Origin: JBFMGD01 sp040751775
GTDB lineage: Bacteria > Bacillota > Dethiobacteria > DTU022
DNA: 64,000 nucleotides
Reading direction: 5' to 3'
NCBI GenBank assembly: GCA_040751775.1
Contig: JBFMGD010000002.1
Coordinates: forward strand, 1-64,000
Shown here: piece after piece, positions 17,446-26,009 of the stretch
Position numbering within the stretch: position 1 is the first letter of the stretch
How the letters are laid out: the number at the start of each line of letters is the position of its first letter
Notes under the pieces: model-generated
Database searches by the model: none
Told to the model about the DNA's origin: nothing
Seen by the model: only the letters and a program-made list of their open reading frames with translations
Program-made: the position numbers and the translations under genes

Positions 17446-18621
17446 TTGGGACGGGTAGACCGGCCAAAAGGCATCTTAAGGACAACAGAAATATCCGAAA
17501 AGGTAATCCCCTTTGTGCAGGATTCTAATTACTATTTCCAGAAAGGCAGTTACTACCACCAGAAAAACAAGATTTCCAAGGCGCTTCTTTTTCTTAAAAA
17601 AGCGATTGAGATCGATCCGGCTAACGCTCATAATCATTACAACCTGGCCTGCCTGTTAAGCAAAACGAGCCAGCTTAAAGAAGCTAACCGGATCTTTAAA
17701 CATATTGTGCGGGATCTTAACCCGGACTTTACTGAATGTTACTTCTTGATGGCGATTAATTACGGAATGATGGAAAACCTAGTTAAAGCAAAACAATATC
17801 TTTTAAAATATCTACAGGTTACTCCCGATGGAGATATGGCTGAAGAAGCCCAGGATCTGCTTTTGGCCATGGGAGAGGAAGAGGAGACCGGTTTTGACTT
17901 AAATCCCAACCTGACCGTCCAGGAGAGTGAAGCTTTGGAACAGACTCTGCTGGATTTAAGTGAAGAACGGTTACGGGAACAATTTAACAATAAGCATTTC
18001 CGCCAGGCGTTGCAGTGGGGTTTGTACCAGGGTAGTGACAGTCTTAAAGAAAGAATCATCCGCCTTTACGGTATGCTGCAATGCGAGGAAGCGAATAACT
18101 ACCTGAAAGACTATGTGATCAGCCCGTGGGTTAAAGAAAGGCTGAGGCAAATCGCTTTGCTCGAACTAAAAAATATTACGCCCGCCAACAGCTGCCGTAT
18201 TTTTTCCGAAGGGCACATTGTGGAAGTCAACTTAAGCAGCTATCCCCTGCTCGCTCCCGTCTGGCAGGAAGAATGGCAAAAAGTGCTGGAGTGTACTTTT
18301 GCCAATATGCGCAACAGTCCCTACTACGGCGATGAATTTTATGAAGATGTACAAGCGATATGGCTTGATTATATCAACCAGGTTTATCCGGATATGCCGC
18401 GCATCATCAAGCCCCAAGCCTGGTCCGCCGGACTGGAATACTGCCTGGCGCGATTTCATTTCCTGGGCGTGACTCAAAAAGAGCTGTCCCGTTGCTACGG
18501 TGTATCTCCGGCCAGTGTCGGGCAAAAATATAAGAGGATTAACGATGCGCTGCATATTGACCAGAAGGCTTACCGGAATATGCTTACATTTCTGGCCCAT
18601 CAGGATCGGGAGCGGAATTAA
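17446..18621 (+). CDS. TPR-repeat protein with C-terminal helix-turn-helix
   Basis: A 391-residue protein that I do not recognise as a named family. Residues about 25-145 hold tetratricopeptide repeats (YYHQKNKISKALLFLKKAIE, then NAHNHYNLACLLSKTSQLKE). The C-terminal 50 residues contain LGVTQKELSRCYGVSPASVG, which reads as a helix-turn-helix. An acidic linker lies at about 140-165. It may sense a partner through its TPR part and bind DNA through the HTH. It starts at a TTG after GGTGGTGAG. No membrane segment or signal peptide is visible. A strong terminator follows. Confidence 0.65.
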   Translation: MGRVDRPKGILRTTEISEKVIPFVQDSNYYFQKGSYYHQKNKISKALLFLKKAIEIDPANAHNHYNLACLLSKTSQLKEANRIFKHIVRDLNPDFTECYFLMAINYGMMENLVKAKQYLLKYLQVTPDGDMAEEAQDLLLAMGEEEETGFDLNPNLTVQESEALEQTLLDLSEERLREQFNNKHFRQALQWGLYQGSDSLKERIIRLYGMLQCEEANNYLKDYVISPWVKERLRQIALLELKNITPANSCRIFSEGHIVEVNLSSYPLLAPVWQEEWQKVLECTFANMRNSPYYGDEFYEDVQAIWLDYINQVYPDMPRIIKPQAWSAGLEYCLARFHFLGVTQKELSRCYGVSPASVGQKYKRINDALHIDQKAYRNMLTFLAHQDRERN

Positions 18622-18639
18622 ACGGATCTTAACTCAATG

Positions 18640-18669
18640 AAACCCCTTCCGGATGGGAGGGGTTTTTTT
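18640..18669 (+). terminator. Rho-independent terminator
   Basis: AAACCCC at 18640-18646 pairs with GGGGTTT at 18660-18666 within a longer stem that includes TTCC and GGGA, followed by TTTT. It ends the TPR/HTH gene. Confidence 0.85.
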
Positions 18670-18760
18670 CGAGGGCAAGAGGTTGGCCAATCTAAAAATA
18701 CTAGCGGCAGGTAAGGGGCACGGCTGTTAATAATTATTTTGCCGGTAAGGGCTGAACACG

Positions 18761-19510
18761 ATGGAACAGGTCGGGGAAAAAGTGCGGCAAATTGCAACCC
18801 TGCTCCAGGAAAGCGGCAGGACGGTTGTTTTAACCGGCGCCGGGGTTTCCACTGAAAGCGGCATACCCGATTTTCGAAGTCCCGGCAGCGGGTTGTGGAC
18901 CAGGGTTGCCCCTGAACTATTTACCATCCAGGGGTTTAAAGCAGATCCGGCCCAGTTTTACAACCTCGGCAAAGAGTTTTTTTATTTAATCCGGGCAGCC
19001 GCGCCGAATGAAACTCATCTTGTCTTAGGAGAACTGCAAAAACGCGGCCTGGTAAAAACGATTATCACACAGAATGTGGACGGGCTGCATCAAAAGGGCG
19101 GCGCCGTCCATGTGTTGGAAATCCACGGCAGTTTGCGCACTGCCAGCTGTATTTTTTGCCGGCGGCGGGTATCCATGGAGTTGGTGATCGCTGATCTGGA
19201 GGAAGGGTTAATCCCGCCTTTGTGCGTGGAATGCGGTGAGCCGGTCAAACCGGATGTAATCCTGTTCGGTGAGCCGATGCCCGCGTCATACCGGGAAGCA
19301 CTGGCGGAAGCAGGTTCGGCTGACTGTATCATGGTAATCGGGTCAAGCATGCAGGTTTCGCCGGCAAACTTGCTGCCGGGTTTGATAGATAACCTGGTGA
19401 TTATTAACCGGGAGCGGACTTTCTACGATGACCGGGCCCGGGTTGTGATTCATGGCGCCACCTCTGAAACGATGTCTCTTATTTTTGAACAGGTTAATGC
19501 GTGCGGCTAA
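18761..19510 (+). CDS. cobB: NAD-dependent protein deacylase (sirtuin)
   Basis: A 249-residue Sir2 family deacylase that removes acyl groups from lysines and uses NAD. It has the GAGVSTESGIPDFRS motif at 26-40, TQNVDGLHQKGG at 103-114, the catalytic H122 in EIHGS, and a zinc site C130, C133, C155 and C158. The length is normal. A GTAAGGG site precedes the ATG. It lies 21 bases before pyrC and may share its mRNA. In an organism rich in acetyl-CoA, a role in reversing lysine acetylation, for example of acyl-CoA synthetases, is plausible but is inference. Confidence 0.92.
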   Translation: MEQVGEKVRQIATLLQESGRTVVLTGAGVSTESGIPDFRSPGSGLWTRVAPELFTIQGFKADPAQFYNLGKEFFYLIRAAAPNETHLVLGELQKRGLVKTIITQNVDGLHQKGGAVHVLEIHGSLRTASCIFCRRRVSMELVIADLEEGLIPPLCVECGEPVKPDVILFGEPMPASYREALAEAGSADCIMVIGSSMQVSPANLLPGLIDNLVIINRERTFYDDRARVVIHGATSETMSLIFEQVNACG

Positions 19511-19531
19511 ACTGAAGCAGGGAGTATCATC

Positions 19532-20827
19532 ATGCGGATCTGTCTAAAAGGAGCGCGTCTAGTCGATCCGTCCCAGTGTCTGGACGGCATATGCGACTTG
19601 ATTATCGAAGCGGGAAAGGTTCTAGCGCTGGCCCCGGCGCTTGATCTCGAGGGGGCCGAGGTGATCGACCTGGCCGGGAAAACGATCGTGCCGGGTTTTG
19701 TAGATTTACATGTTCACCTCAGGGAGCCCGGTTTTCCGGAAAAAGAGACCATTGCCGGTGGTTGCGCCGCCGCAACGGCCGGCGGGATAACCGCGCTGGC
19801 TTGTATGCCCAATACGATCCCTCCGGTTGACAGCGCTGCCGTTGTGGAACTGATCAGGGAGCGAGCCGCGGCGGTAGGCTTGGCCCGGGTTTATCCGGTC
19901 GGCACCCTGACCGGGGGGCGGAGCGGTGCAGCGCCGGCTGATATTGCCGGACTTTACGCGGCTGGAGTTCGCGCTTTCAGTGATGACGGCGCTCCGGTTG
20001 CGAATAGCCGCCTTTTTCTTGACGTTCTCAGGCAAGTGGCGGCATTTGAGGGCGCCTTTGTGATCTCGCACAGCGAAGATCCGGCCCTGGCGGCAGGGGG
20101 TGTCGTTCATGAGGGCGCCTGGAGTAAACTGCATCACGTGCCCGGTATACCGGTGGAGGCTGAAACGGTCGCGGTAGCGCGTGATATCATCCTGGCGCAA
20201 GCGGCGGGAGCCCGCTTACACCTGGCCCATGTCAGTACCGCCGCTGCCGTCGAATGGGTGGCCTGGGCCAAGGCACGTGGTTTGGCTGTGACCGCTGAAG
20301 TAACCCCGCACCACCTGCTACTCAATGAATTCGCCCTGGATCGTTGCGGCGCCCTGGCCAAAGTAAACCCGCCCTTGCGCAGTGAAGCGGACAGAAAGGC
20401 GCTGTTGCAGGCTCTGCGGGACGGCGTGATCGATATCATCGCCACTGATCATGCGCCGCACCAGGCGGCCGAAAAAGAAGGGCCGCTCGATCAGGCGCCT
20501 TTCGGTATTACCGGTTTGGAGACAGCCGTGCCGCTTTTATTAACAGAGTTGGTGCACGGCGGGCTGCTCACCTTAGCCGGATTGGTGGAGGCCTATTCCT
20601 GCCGCCCGGCTCGCTTGCTTGGTTTGAACGCCGGCTCGCTGCGGCCGGGTTCACCCGCGGACCTGGTGGTATTGGATCTTGAAACAACAGCCACGGTAGA
20701 GCCGGAGCGGTTCTATTCGCTGGCCAAGCACAGCCCTTTTGCCGGTTGGCAGCTGCGCGGCCTGCCGGTGCTGACGATGATCGGCGGTGTGACTAAAATG
20801 AAAGCCGGAGATGTTATTCAGCAGTAA
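19532..20827 (+). CDS. pyrC: Dihydroorotase
   Basis: A 431-residue class I dihydroorotase that cyclises carbamoyl-aspartate to dihydroorotate in pyrimidine synthesis. It belongs to the amidohydrolase fold: metal ligands H60 and H62 in DLHVHLREPG, HSEDP and HLAHVST in the middle, and DHAPH near residue 310. An AGGGAG site precedes the ATG. It is followed 26 bases later by pyrK and pyrD, the next enzymes of the path. The genes pyrB, pyrE, pyrF and carAB are not in this window. Confidence 0.94.
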   Translation: MRICLKGARLVDPSQCLDGICDLIIEAGKVLALAPALDLEGAEVIDLAGKTIVPGFVDLHVHLREPGFPEKETIAGGCAAATAGGITALACMPNTIPPVDSAAVVELIRERAAAVGLARVYPVGTLTGGRSGAAPADIAGLYAAGVRAFSDDGAPVANSRLFLDVLRQVAAFEGAFVISHSEDPALAAGGVVHEGAWSKLHHVPGIPVEAETVAVARDIILAQAAGARLHLAHVSTAAAVEWVAWAKARGLAVTAEVTPHHLLLNEFALDRCGALAKVNPPLRSEADRKALLQALRDGVIDIIATDHAPHQAAEKEGPLDQAPFGITGLETAVPLLLTELVHGGLLTLAGLVEAYSCRPARLLGLNAGSLRPGSPADLVVLDLETTATVEPERFYSLAKHSPFAGWQLRGLPVLTMIGGVTKMKAGDVIQQ

Positions 20828-20853
20828 AAATGACTGCCAAGGAGTAAGTACTC

Positions 20854-21657
20854 TTGCAAACGAAGCCTGCACTAATCCATTATTGTGAGCTGATTGAGAA
20901 TACCAGGGTAACCGCGCAGTGGCACTGCCTGAGACTGCGCGCGCCCAAATTGGCTGTCGCCAGTCCGGGGCAATTTGTGCATCTGCGCGTTGGTTCCCAC
21001 ACTGACCCTCTTTTGCGTCGGCCGATCAGTATTCACCATGCCGATGAAAGCAGCGGTGAAATCCGATTACTGGTGCGTCCCGCCGGCGCAGGGACGGAAT
21101 TTTTGGTCCGTTCCAAACCCGGTACGGTATTTGATGTGATGGGGCCTTTGGGCAACGGTTTCCCCCACTTAAATGAGAACAGGCGGACGCTGCTGGTCGG
21201 CGGCGGAATCGGCATGGCTCCTCTCTATTTCCTGGCAGGGCAGCGCCGGCAGGCAGATTTGCCGTTTGAACTGCTCATCGGAGCCGCCTCAGCAGCAGAA
21301 CTGCCCCCGCATGATTATTTCTGCCGCTGTGGATTTCTTCCCCTGGTGGCGACCGAAGACGGCAGCCGCGGCGTCAAGGGCACGGCAATCGATCTGCTGG
21401 AGCAGCGCCTGCGCACAGGTGGGGAAGCAGTGCGGCTTTATGCTTGCGGCCCGCCGGCGATGCTGTCCCGGGTGGTGGATTTGGGCCGTTCATACGGGTT
21501 GCCGACTCATATCTCCCTTGAAGCGCACCTGGCTTGTGCGGTTGGGGCCTGTCTGGGCTGCTCCTTTCCTTTTAAAAAAAACGGTCAGATAGAATACCGC
21601 CGGGTTTGCCGTGACGGCCCGGTTTTTGCGGGCGAGGAGGTTTATTTTGAAACCTGA
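20854..21657 (+). CDS. pyrK: Dihydroorotate dehydrogenase electron-transfer subunit
   Basis: A 267-residue FAD and 2Fe-2S protein that passes electrons from PyrD to NAD. It has a flavin-binding RRPISI motif near residue 52, a nucleotide-binding GGGIGMAPLYFLA strand, and a C-terminal 2Fe-2S cysteine group in CAVGACLGCSF plus a later RRVCRDGPV cysteine. The start is TTG after AAGGAG. Its 3' end overlaps pyrD by 11 bases, which fits coupled synthesis of the two subunits of the class 1B enzyme. Confidence 0.93.
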   Translation: MQTKPALIHYCELIENTRVTAQWHCLRLRAPKLAVASPGQFVHLRVGSHTDPLLRRPISIHHADESSGEIRLLVRPAGAGTEFLVRSKPGTVFDVMGPLGNGFPHLNENRRTLLVGGGIGMAPLYFLAGQRRQADLPFELLIGAASAAELPPHDYFCRCGFLPLVATEDGSRGVKGTAIDLLEQRLRTGGEAVRLYACGPPAMLSRVVDLGRSYGLPTHISLEAHLACAVGACLGCSFPFKKNGQIEYRRVCRDGPVFAGEEVYFET

Positions 21658-22564
21658 TCCCCGCCTTGCCCTAAACCTGGCCGGTATTGCCATGACCGCC
21701 CCACTGATAGCCGCCTCGGGTTGTTACGGCTACGGCTTTGACTATGCCGCGTGGATAGACCCTGCGGATTGGGGCGCCGTCGTGGTGAAGGGAACCACGC
21801 TTCACCCACGCGTCGGCAATCCGCCGCCGCGTATTGTGGAAACCCCCTCCGGGATGCTGAATGCGATCGGCCTGCAGAATCCGGGAGTATATTACTTTTT
21901 AGAACATATCGAACCGCGATTGGGCGAGCTAGGCTGCCCCGTAATCGTTAATATCGCCGGAGAAAGCCCGGACGAGTATCGCCAGGTAGCCGGTTTGCTC
22001 GACAGTACTGCCGGGGTAGCCGGCCTGGAAATCAATATATCCTGCCCCAATGTGCGCTGCGGCGGTATCAGTTTCGGCTGTGACCCCCTGGTGGTGGAAG
22101 ACCTGGTAAGCCGCGTCAGGGAGGCTTATCACGGCACGCTAATGGTGAAGCTCTCCCTGGAGGCGGGCAGTATCACCGCCGTGGCTGAGGCGGCGCAGCG
22201 GGCCGGCGCCGACGTCTTATCGCTGATTAATACCATCAAAGGGATGGTTATCGATGTGGAGCGGCGCCGGCCGGTTCTCGGCAATACCACGGGCGGCCTT
22301 TCCGGCCCGGCCTTGCGCCCGGTGGCGGTGCGGGCAGTCTGGGAAGTGGCGAGTGCTGTTTCCATCCCCGTGGTCGGTATGGGCGGCATAACCTGCGCCG
22401 CCGACGCCCTGCAATTTATCCTGGCGGGCGCTACCGCCGTGGCTGTAGGGACGGCTAATTTTGTAAATCCCCTGGCCGCCCGCGAAATCAGGACCGGTTT
22501 GCAGCGCTATCTGGATTTAAACGGCGTTGCCCATTATAGCGAGCTAATTGGAGCGGCCTTGTGA
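21647..22564 (+). CDS. pyrD: Dihydroorotate dehydrogenase, class 1B catalytic subunit
   Basis: A 305-residue FMN TIM-barrel enzyme that oxidises dihydroorotate to orotate. The loop NISCPNVRCGG holds the class 1 active-site cysteine, and GMGGITCAADALQFILAGA is the phosphate-binding end of the barrel. The TTG at 21647 is chosen over an in-frame start at 21611 because GAGGAGG lies seven bases before it and the homologous part begins there. With pyrK next to it, the NAD-linked 1B type is clear. The stop is within the GTGAGAGGTGAGA repeat-like word. Confidence 0.93.
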   Translation: MKPDPRLALNLAGIAMTAPLIAASGCYGYGFDYAAWIDPADWGAVVVKGTTLHPRVGNPPPRIVETPSGMLNAIGLQNPGVYYFLEHIEPRLGELGCPVIVNIAGESPDEYRQVAGLLDSTAGVAGLEINISCPNVRCGGISFGCDPLVVEDLVSRVREAYHGTLMVKLSLEAGSITAVAEAAQRAGADVLSLINTIKGMVIDVERRRPVLGNTTGGLSGPALRPVAVRAVWEVASAVSIPVVGMGGITCAADALQFILAGATAVAVGTANFVNPLAAREIRTGLQRYLDLNGVAHYSELIGAAL

Positions 22565-22624
22565 GAGGTGAGAAAGTAGATTAGTCTTGTTGGCAGAGCG
22601 CTGGGAAGAACAGGAGGGAAAGCA

Positions 22625-23461
22625 ATGCGCTTGGGGATACATATGCCGCTGAAAGGCGGGTTTGCGCAAAATATAAAGCGGGTGAAGGAAATCGGCTGCG
22701 ATGCGGTGCAAATCTTCCCGGGCAATCCGACCGGGTGGAAGATGGGCGTCGCGGACCCGCTGGAAATGGAAAAACGGCTTATTTCATTGCATGAGCAATC
22801 GATTCACCCTCTCGTTGTCCACAGTGCTTACCTGATTAATCTTGCTGCCACGTCGGATGATTTTTACGAAAAATCAAGGCAGCTTCTTAAAGCAACTATG
22901 GAACGCGCGGCTTTATACCGCTCGCCTTATGTAGTACTGCATACCGGCAATCACGGTGGTTTGGGCGTGGGGCAAGGTCTGGCACGGATTATTGAAACTA
23001 TCTCCAGCGAGCGATCCGGCTGGCCTGTATCTGTAAAGTTGTTGCTGGAAAATACGGCCGGCAGCGGTACCGCTCTCGGTTCCCGGTTGGAGGAACTGGC
23101 TGAAATAATGCATGCTTTCCCCCGGGGCGCCCTCGGGGTCTGCTTCGATACCGCTCACGCCTGGGGTGCGGGTTACGATCTGGGCAGTGCGTCTGCAACT
23201 GAGCTGCTCCTCGAGCAGTTTGAAAAACTGATCGGTCTTGATCATCTCTGCGTGCTGCATTTAAACGATTCAAAAGCCGCTTGCGGCTCCCGGGTTGATC
23301 GTCATGATCATATCGGACTCGGGGCGATCGGTCCGGAGTGCTTCAGAACGCTGCTCAGACAACCGTGGCCGGCAGATTTACCGGCCATATTGGAAACCCC
23401 CGAGATCGGCAGCGAATGGGACCGTAAAAACATGGAAACCCTGCACTCGTTACTGGAGTAA
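22625..23461 (+). CDS. nfo: Endonuclease IV (AP endonuclease)
   Basis: A 278-residue apurinic/apyrimidinic endonuclease of the zinc TIM-barrel family used in base excision repair. Metal-ligand motifs are visible in order: HSAYLINLA, HTGNHGG, ENTAGSGT, CFDTAHAWGAGYD, HLNDSK with DRHDHIGLG, and LETPE near the end. A CAGGAGGG site precedes the ATG. It is followed by radA after 57 bases, so two DNA repair genes stand together. Confidence 0.93.
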   Translation: MRLGIHMPLKGGFAQNIKRVKEIGCDAVQIFPGNPTGWKMGVADPLEMEKRLISLHEQSIHPLVVHSAYLINLAATSDDFYEKSRQLLKATMERAALYRSPYVVLHTGNHGGLGVGQGLARIIETISSERSGWPVSVKLLLENTAGSGTALGSRLEELAEIMHAFPRGALGVCFDTAHAWGAGYDLGSASATELLLEQFEKLIGLDHLCVLHLNDSKAACGSRVDRHDHIGLGAIGPECFRTLLRQPWPADLPAILETPEIGSEWDRKNMETLHSLLE

Positions 23462-23518
23462 TGTAAATAATGTGACGAACGAACCCGCCAGTTAGTGGAT
23501 AAGGTAAGGAGGCGAAAC

Positions 23519-24880
23519 GTGATAGGCACGAGGAAACCGGTTTTCCGCTGCAGTGAGTGCGGCTACGAAGCGCATAAGTGGCTGGGGCGCTGTTCCGCCT
23601 GTGACAGTTGGAATACGATGCAGGAAACAGCGGCCCGGCCAAACCGCGCCCCAATAGTGCCTGCCGCTGTTCAGGCCTCTTCTCTTAAAGAGATCCCCGC
23701 GGCAGCGGAAGATCGGATTGTTTCCGGCATCGGAGAATTTGATCGCGTCTTGGGCGGTGGAGCCGTGACCGGATCGGTGGTGCTGCTGGGCGGTGACCCG
23801 GGAATCGGTAAGTCAACGCTGCTGCTGCAGGCGGCCTCGAGGTTGTCTCAATCAACAAAAGTGCTCTATGCCAGCGGTGAAGAATCGCTGCGGCAGATCA
23901 AGATGCGGGCACAGCGTTTGCAGGTTGAAGGGGAGTTTCCCGTTCTGGCCTCTACCGAGTTTGAACAGCTGCTAGCGGTATTGGAAGAACTGAGCCCGCA
24001 AGTAATGGTACTTGACTCGGTTCAGTCTTTTTATAAAAGGGATCTGGAAGGAGTGCCGGGCAGTATTAATCAGGTCCGGGAAGTAACCGCCGACCTGGTG
24101 CGTGAAGCAAAGGGAAAAGGGATGGTTGTATTTCTGGTCGGACATGTGACCAAGGAAGGGATTATGGCCGGGCCCCGTTTGCTTGAACACATGGTGGACT
24201 GTGTCCTCTACCTTGAAGGTGACCGCTATCACAGCTTCCGCATCTTAAGGAGTGTCAAAAACCGGTTTGGCTCAACCAATGAAATCGGTGTTTTCATGAT
24301 GGAGGAAAAAGGCCTGGAAGAGATTTCTAATCCATCGCATCTATTCATCACTCAACGAGTGTCGGAATCGGGCGGTGCCGTGGTAACGGCCAGTGTTGAG
24401 GGAACCAGGCCTCTATTGGTCGAAATCCAGTCTCTGGTTACCGCGTCAAATTACCCTTCGCCGCGGCGGACCTCTGCCGGGATCGACCTGAACCGGGTTG
24501 CCTTGATTATGGCTGTTTTGGAGAAGCACGCCGGCATTTCATTTCTTGGTCTGGATACGTTTGTGAATGTAGTCGGGGGGGTCAGGCTGGTGGAAACCGC
24601 GGTTGACCTGGCCCTGGCTTTAAGTCTTGTCACCAGCTTAAAAGGAAAGGGCTTGTCCGGAGACACTTTTGTTCTCGGTGAAGTCGGTTTGACCGGTGAA
24701 ATTAGGCCCGTTAACCGGATTAATCAGAGAATCAACGAAGGAATCAAACTCGGTTTTAAGCGGATCATTTTGCCTCGCCTGAACCTGCAGGATCTTAGTG
24801 GCGGTAAAGAGAGAGCAAAGGAGCTGCAGTTGGTTGGTGTTGATAATATCAAGGAAGCGGTGGGGATCGCGCTGCTATGA
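23519..24880 (+). CDS. radA: DNA repair protein RadA
   Basis: A 453-residue RecA-like branch-migration protein. An N-terminal zinc finger uses C11, C14, C25 and C28; Walker A is GGDPGIGKST at 91-100; the RadA-specific KNRFG motif follows at about 245; and a Lon-like C-terminal domain completes it. The GTG at 23519 follows AAGGAGG with normal spacing and is preferred over an in-frame start at 23495. Its last bases overlap the end of the reverse-strand gene at 24875. In most Firmicutes disA comes next; here it does not. Confidence 0.93.
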   Translation: MIGTRKPVFRCSECGYEAHKWLGRCSACDSWNTMQETAARPNRAPIVPAAVQASSLKEIPAAAEDRIVSGIGEFDRVLGGGAVTGSVVLLGGDPGIGKSTLLLQAASRLSQSTKVLYASGEESLRQIKMRAQRLQVEGEFPVLASTEFEQLLAVLEELSPQVMVLDSVQSFYKRDLEGVPGSINQVREVTADLVREAKGKGMVVFLVGHVTKEGIMAGPRLLEHMVDCVLYLEGDRYHSFRILRSVKNRFGSTNEIGVFMMEEKGLEEISNPSHLFITQRVSESGGAVVTASVEGTRPLLVEIQSLVTASNYPSPRRTSAGIDLNRVALIMAVLEKHAGISFLGLDTFVNVVGGVRLVETAVDLALALSLVTSLKGKGLSGDTFVLGEVGLTGEIRPVNRINQRINEGIKLGFKRIILPRLNLQDLSGGKERAKELQLVGVDNIKEAVGIALL

Positions 24881-25273
24881 AAGCATAAAGTGTCCCAGGG
24901 TTGTAATTCGGTCATATTCACGATTAATCAGATCTTCCAGGTTATAATCCAATAGATTGCATAACGCGGTCAGGTAGAACAAGTGATTGCCTATTTCTTC
25001 GGAGATTATTTCCCGACACTGTTCACAGAGGTTGCCTTTGATGTGTGAATCGACGTGCTTGCTGCATTCCTTCAACGAACTGTCTTCCGGGAAGCGTTGC
25101 TTAGCGGCATTGATCGAAATGCACCCGCAATCCGTCGCTGTTTTAACAATGCTTCGATTTACCTTTGCTGTTGATTCCTGGTATTTGGTCAGGCAATCGA
25201 GAATACTGCGATGCCGGATTAAAACCTCTGAAACCATTTCCTGAAATTCACTGACTACTTCCCCGCTCTTCAT
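24875..25273 (-). CDS. Conserved small cysteine-containing protein of unknown function
   Basis: A 132-residue protein read on the reverse strand. I cannot give it a function. It is rich in helix and has seven cysteines: a C-x-C pair in CGCIS, a CEQC pair, and single cysteines including CLTKYQ. The C-terminal half (EEIGNHLFYLTALCNLLDYN) resembles the last helix of MazG-like nucleotide pyrophosphohydrolases, but no clear metal motif is seen. Similar small proteins are, from memory, found next to carD in other Clostridia. Its stop overlaps radA by six bases, and a strong promoter lies upstream, divergent from carD. An AAGAGGTGA site precedes its ATG. Confidence 0.75.
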   Translation of the reverse strand: MKSGEVVSEFQEMVSEVLIRHRSILDCLTKYQESTAKVNRSIVKTATDCGCISINAAKQRFPEDSSLKECSKHVDSHIKGNLCEQCREIISEEIGNHLFYLTALCNLLDYNLEDLINREYDRITTLGHFMLS

Positions 25274-25319
25274 GCACGGTCACCTCTTAGCCTTTTTATT
25301 GAACGTAGACTGTAAAACA

Positions 25320-25349
25320 ATTATACTTTTTAGATTCCGCCCATGTCAA
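25320..25349 (-). promoter_or_regulatory. Promoter of the reverse-strand gene
   Basis: On the reverse strand a TTGACA (25344-25349) and a TATAAT (25320-25325) are 18 bases apart, both exact consensus. It drives the 24875-25273 gene and lies back to back with the carD promoters. Confidence 0.75.
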
Positions 25350-25374
25350 CTAAATTGCAGTTCGAAAAAAGTTA

Positions 25375-25403
25375 TTGTCAAAATAAAATATATATGTTAA
25401 AAT
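25375..25403 (+). promoter_or_regulatory. Upstream carD promoter
   Basis: TTGTCA (25375-25380) and TAAAAT (25398-25403) are 17 bases apart in an AT-rich region, a good vegetative promoter. It lies 72 bases before the carD ATG. Confidence 0.65.
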
Positions 25404-25413
25404 TACCGTTTAA

Positions 25414-25443
25414 TTGACACAGCCCGGGGGGCTGTGTTACTAT
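25414..25443 (+). promoter_or_regulatory. Second carD promoter with palindromic spacer
   Basis: TTGACA (25414-25419) and TACTAT (25438-25443) are 18 bases apart. ACACAGCCC (25417-25425) and GGGCTGTGT (25429-25437) form a perfect nine-base inverted repeat that fills the spacer. It may be an operator between the -35 and -10 boxes, or a hairpin in the leader of the upstream promoter's RNA. Confidence 0.5.
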
Positions 25444-25475
25444 ATTTTTCAGGGGGAAGTAAAGGAGGGGATCAA

Positions 25476-25964
25476 ATGTTTAACATTGGCGATAAAGTAG
25501 TTTACCCCATGCACGGCGCCGGCGTGATTGAATCAATTGAGGAAAAAGAGATTTTGGGCGATCGTAAAAAATACTATGTCATGAAGCTGCCGATCGGAGA
25601 AATGAAAGTGATGATCCCCATGGATAGCATTCTGCGGGTCGGTTTAAGAGAAGTGATCGATAAAGAGATGATCGATCAGGTGCTCACTGTTTTGCAGGAT
25701 CACAGTGAAGAGATGTCGGCCAACTGGAATCGCCGTTACCGGGATCACCTCGACAAAATCAAGAGCGGTAATATTTTGGATGTTGCCGGTGTTGTGCGTA
25801 ACTTGACGATTAGGGACCGGGGCAAGGGTTTGTCCACCGGAGAGCGGAAGATGCTGGACAGCGCGAAACAGATTTTGATCAGTGAGTTGATCTTAGTGCA
25901 GGGAGTAGAACAGTCCGAAATTTTAGATACCCTGGAGAATATTTTTAACGATTACCCGGAATAA
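25476..25964 (+). CDS. carD: CarD-family transcription regulator
   Basis: A 162-residue CarD/CdnL-type protein that binds the beta subunit of RNA polymerase and steadies open complexes. The N-terminal Tudor-like domain begins FNIGDKVVYPMHGAGVIESI; the C-terminal half is helical and ends with DTLENIFNDY. The ATG at 25476 follows AAAGGAGGGG, while an in-frame start at 25434 lies inside the hairpin and is unlikely. It stands between a divergent small gene and a PIN/TRAM gene. The control region with two promoters suggests regulated expression. Confidence 0.88.
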   Translation: MFNIGDKVVYPMHGAGVIESIEEKEILGDRKKYYVMKLPIGEMKVMIPMDSILRVGLREVIDKEMIDQVLTVLQDHSEEMSANWNRRYRDHLDKIKSGNILDVAGVVRNLTIRDRGKGLSTGERKMLDSAKQILISELILVQGVEQSEILDTLENIFNDYPE

Positions 25965-26009
25965 ATTTCTAGACCTGCATATATTTCCTGAATTAATGTA
26001 TATTCTAAC

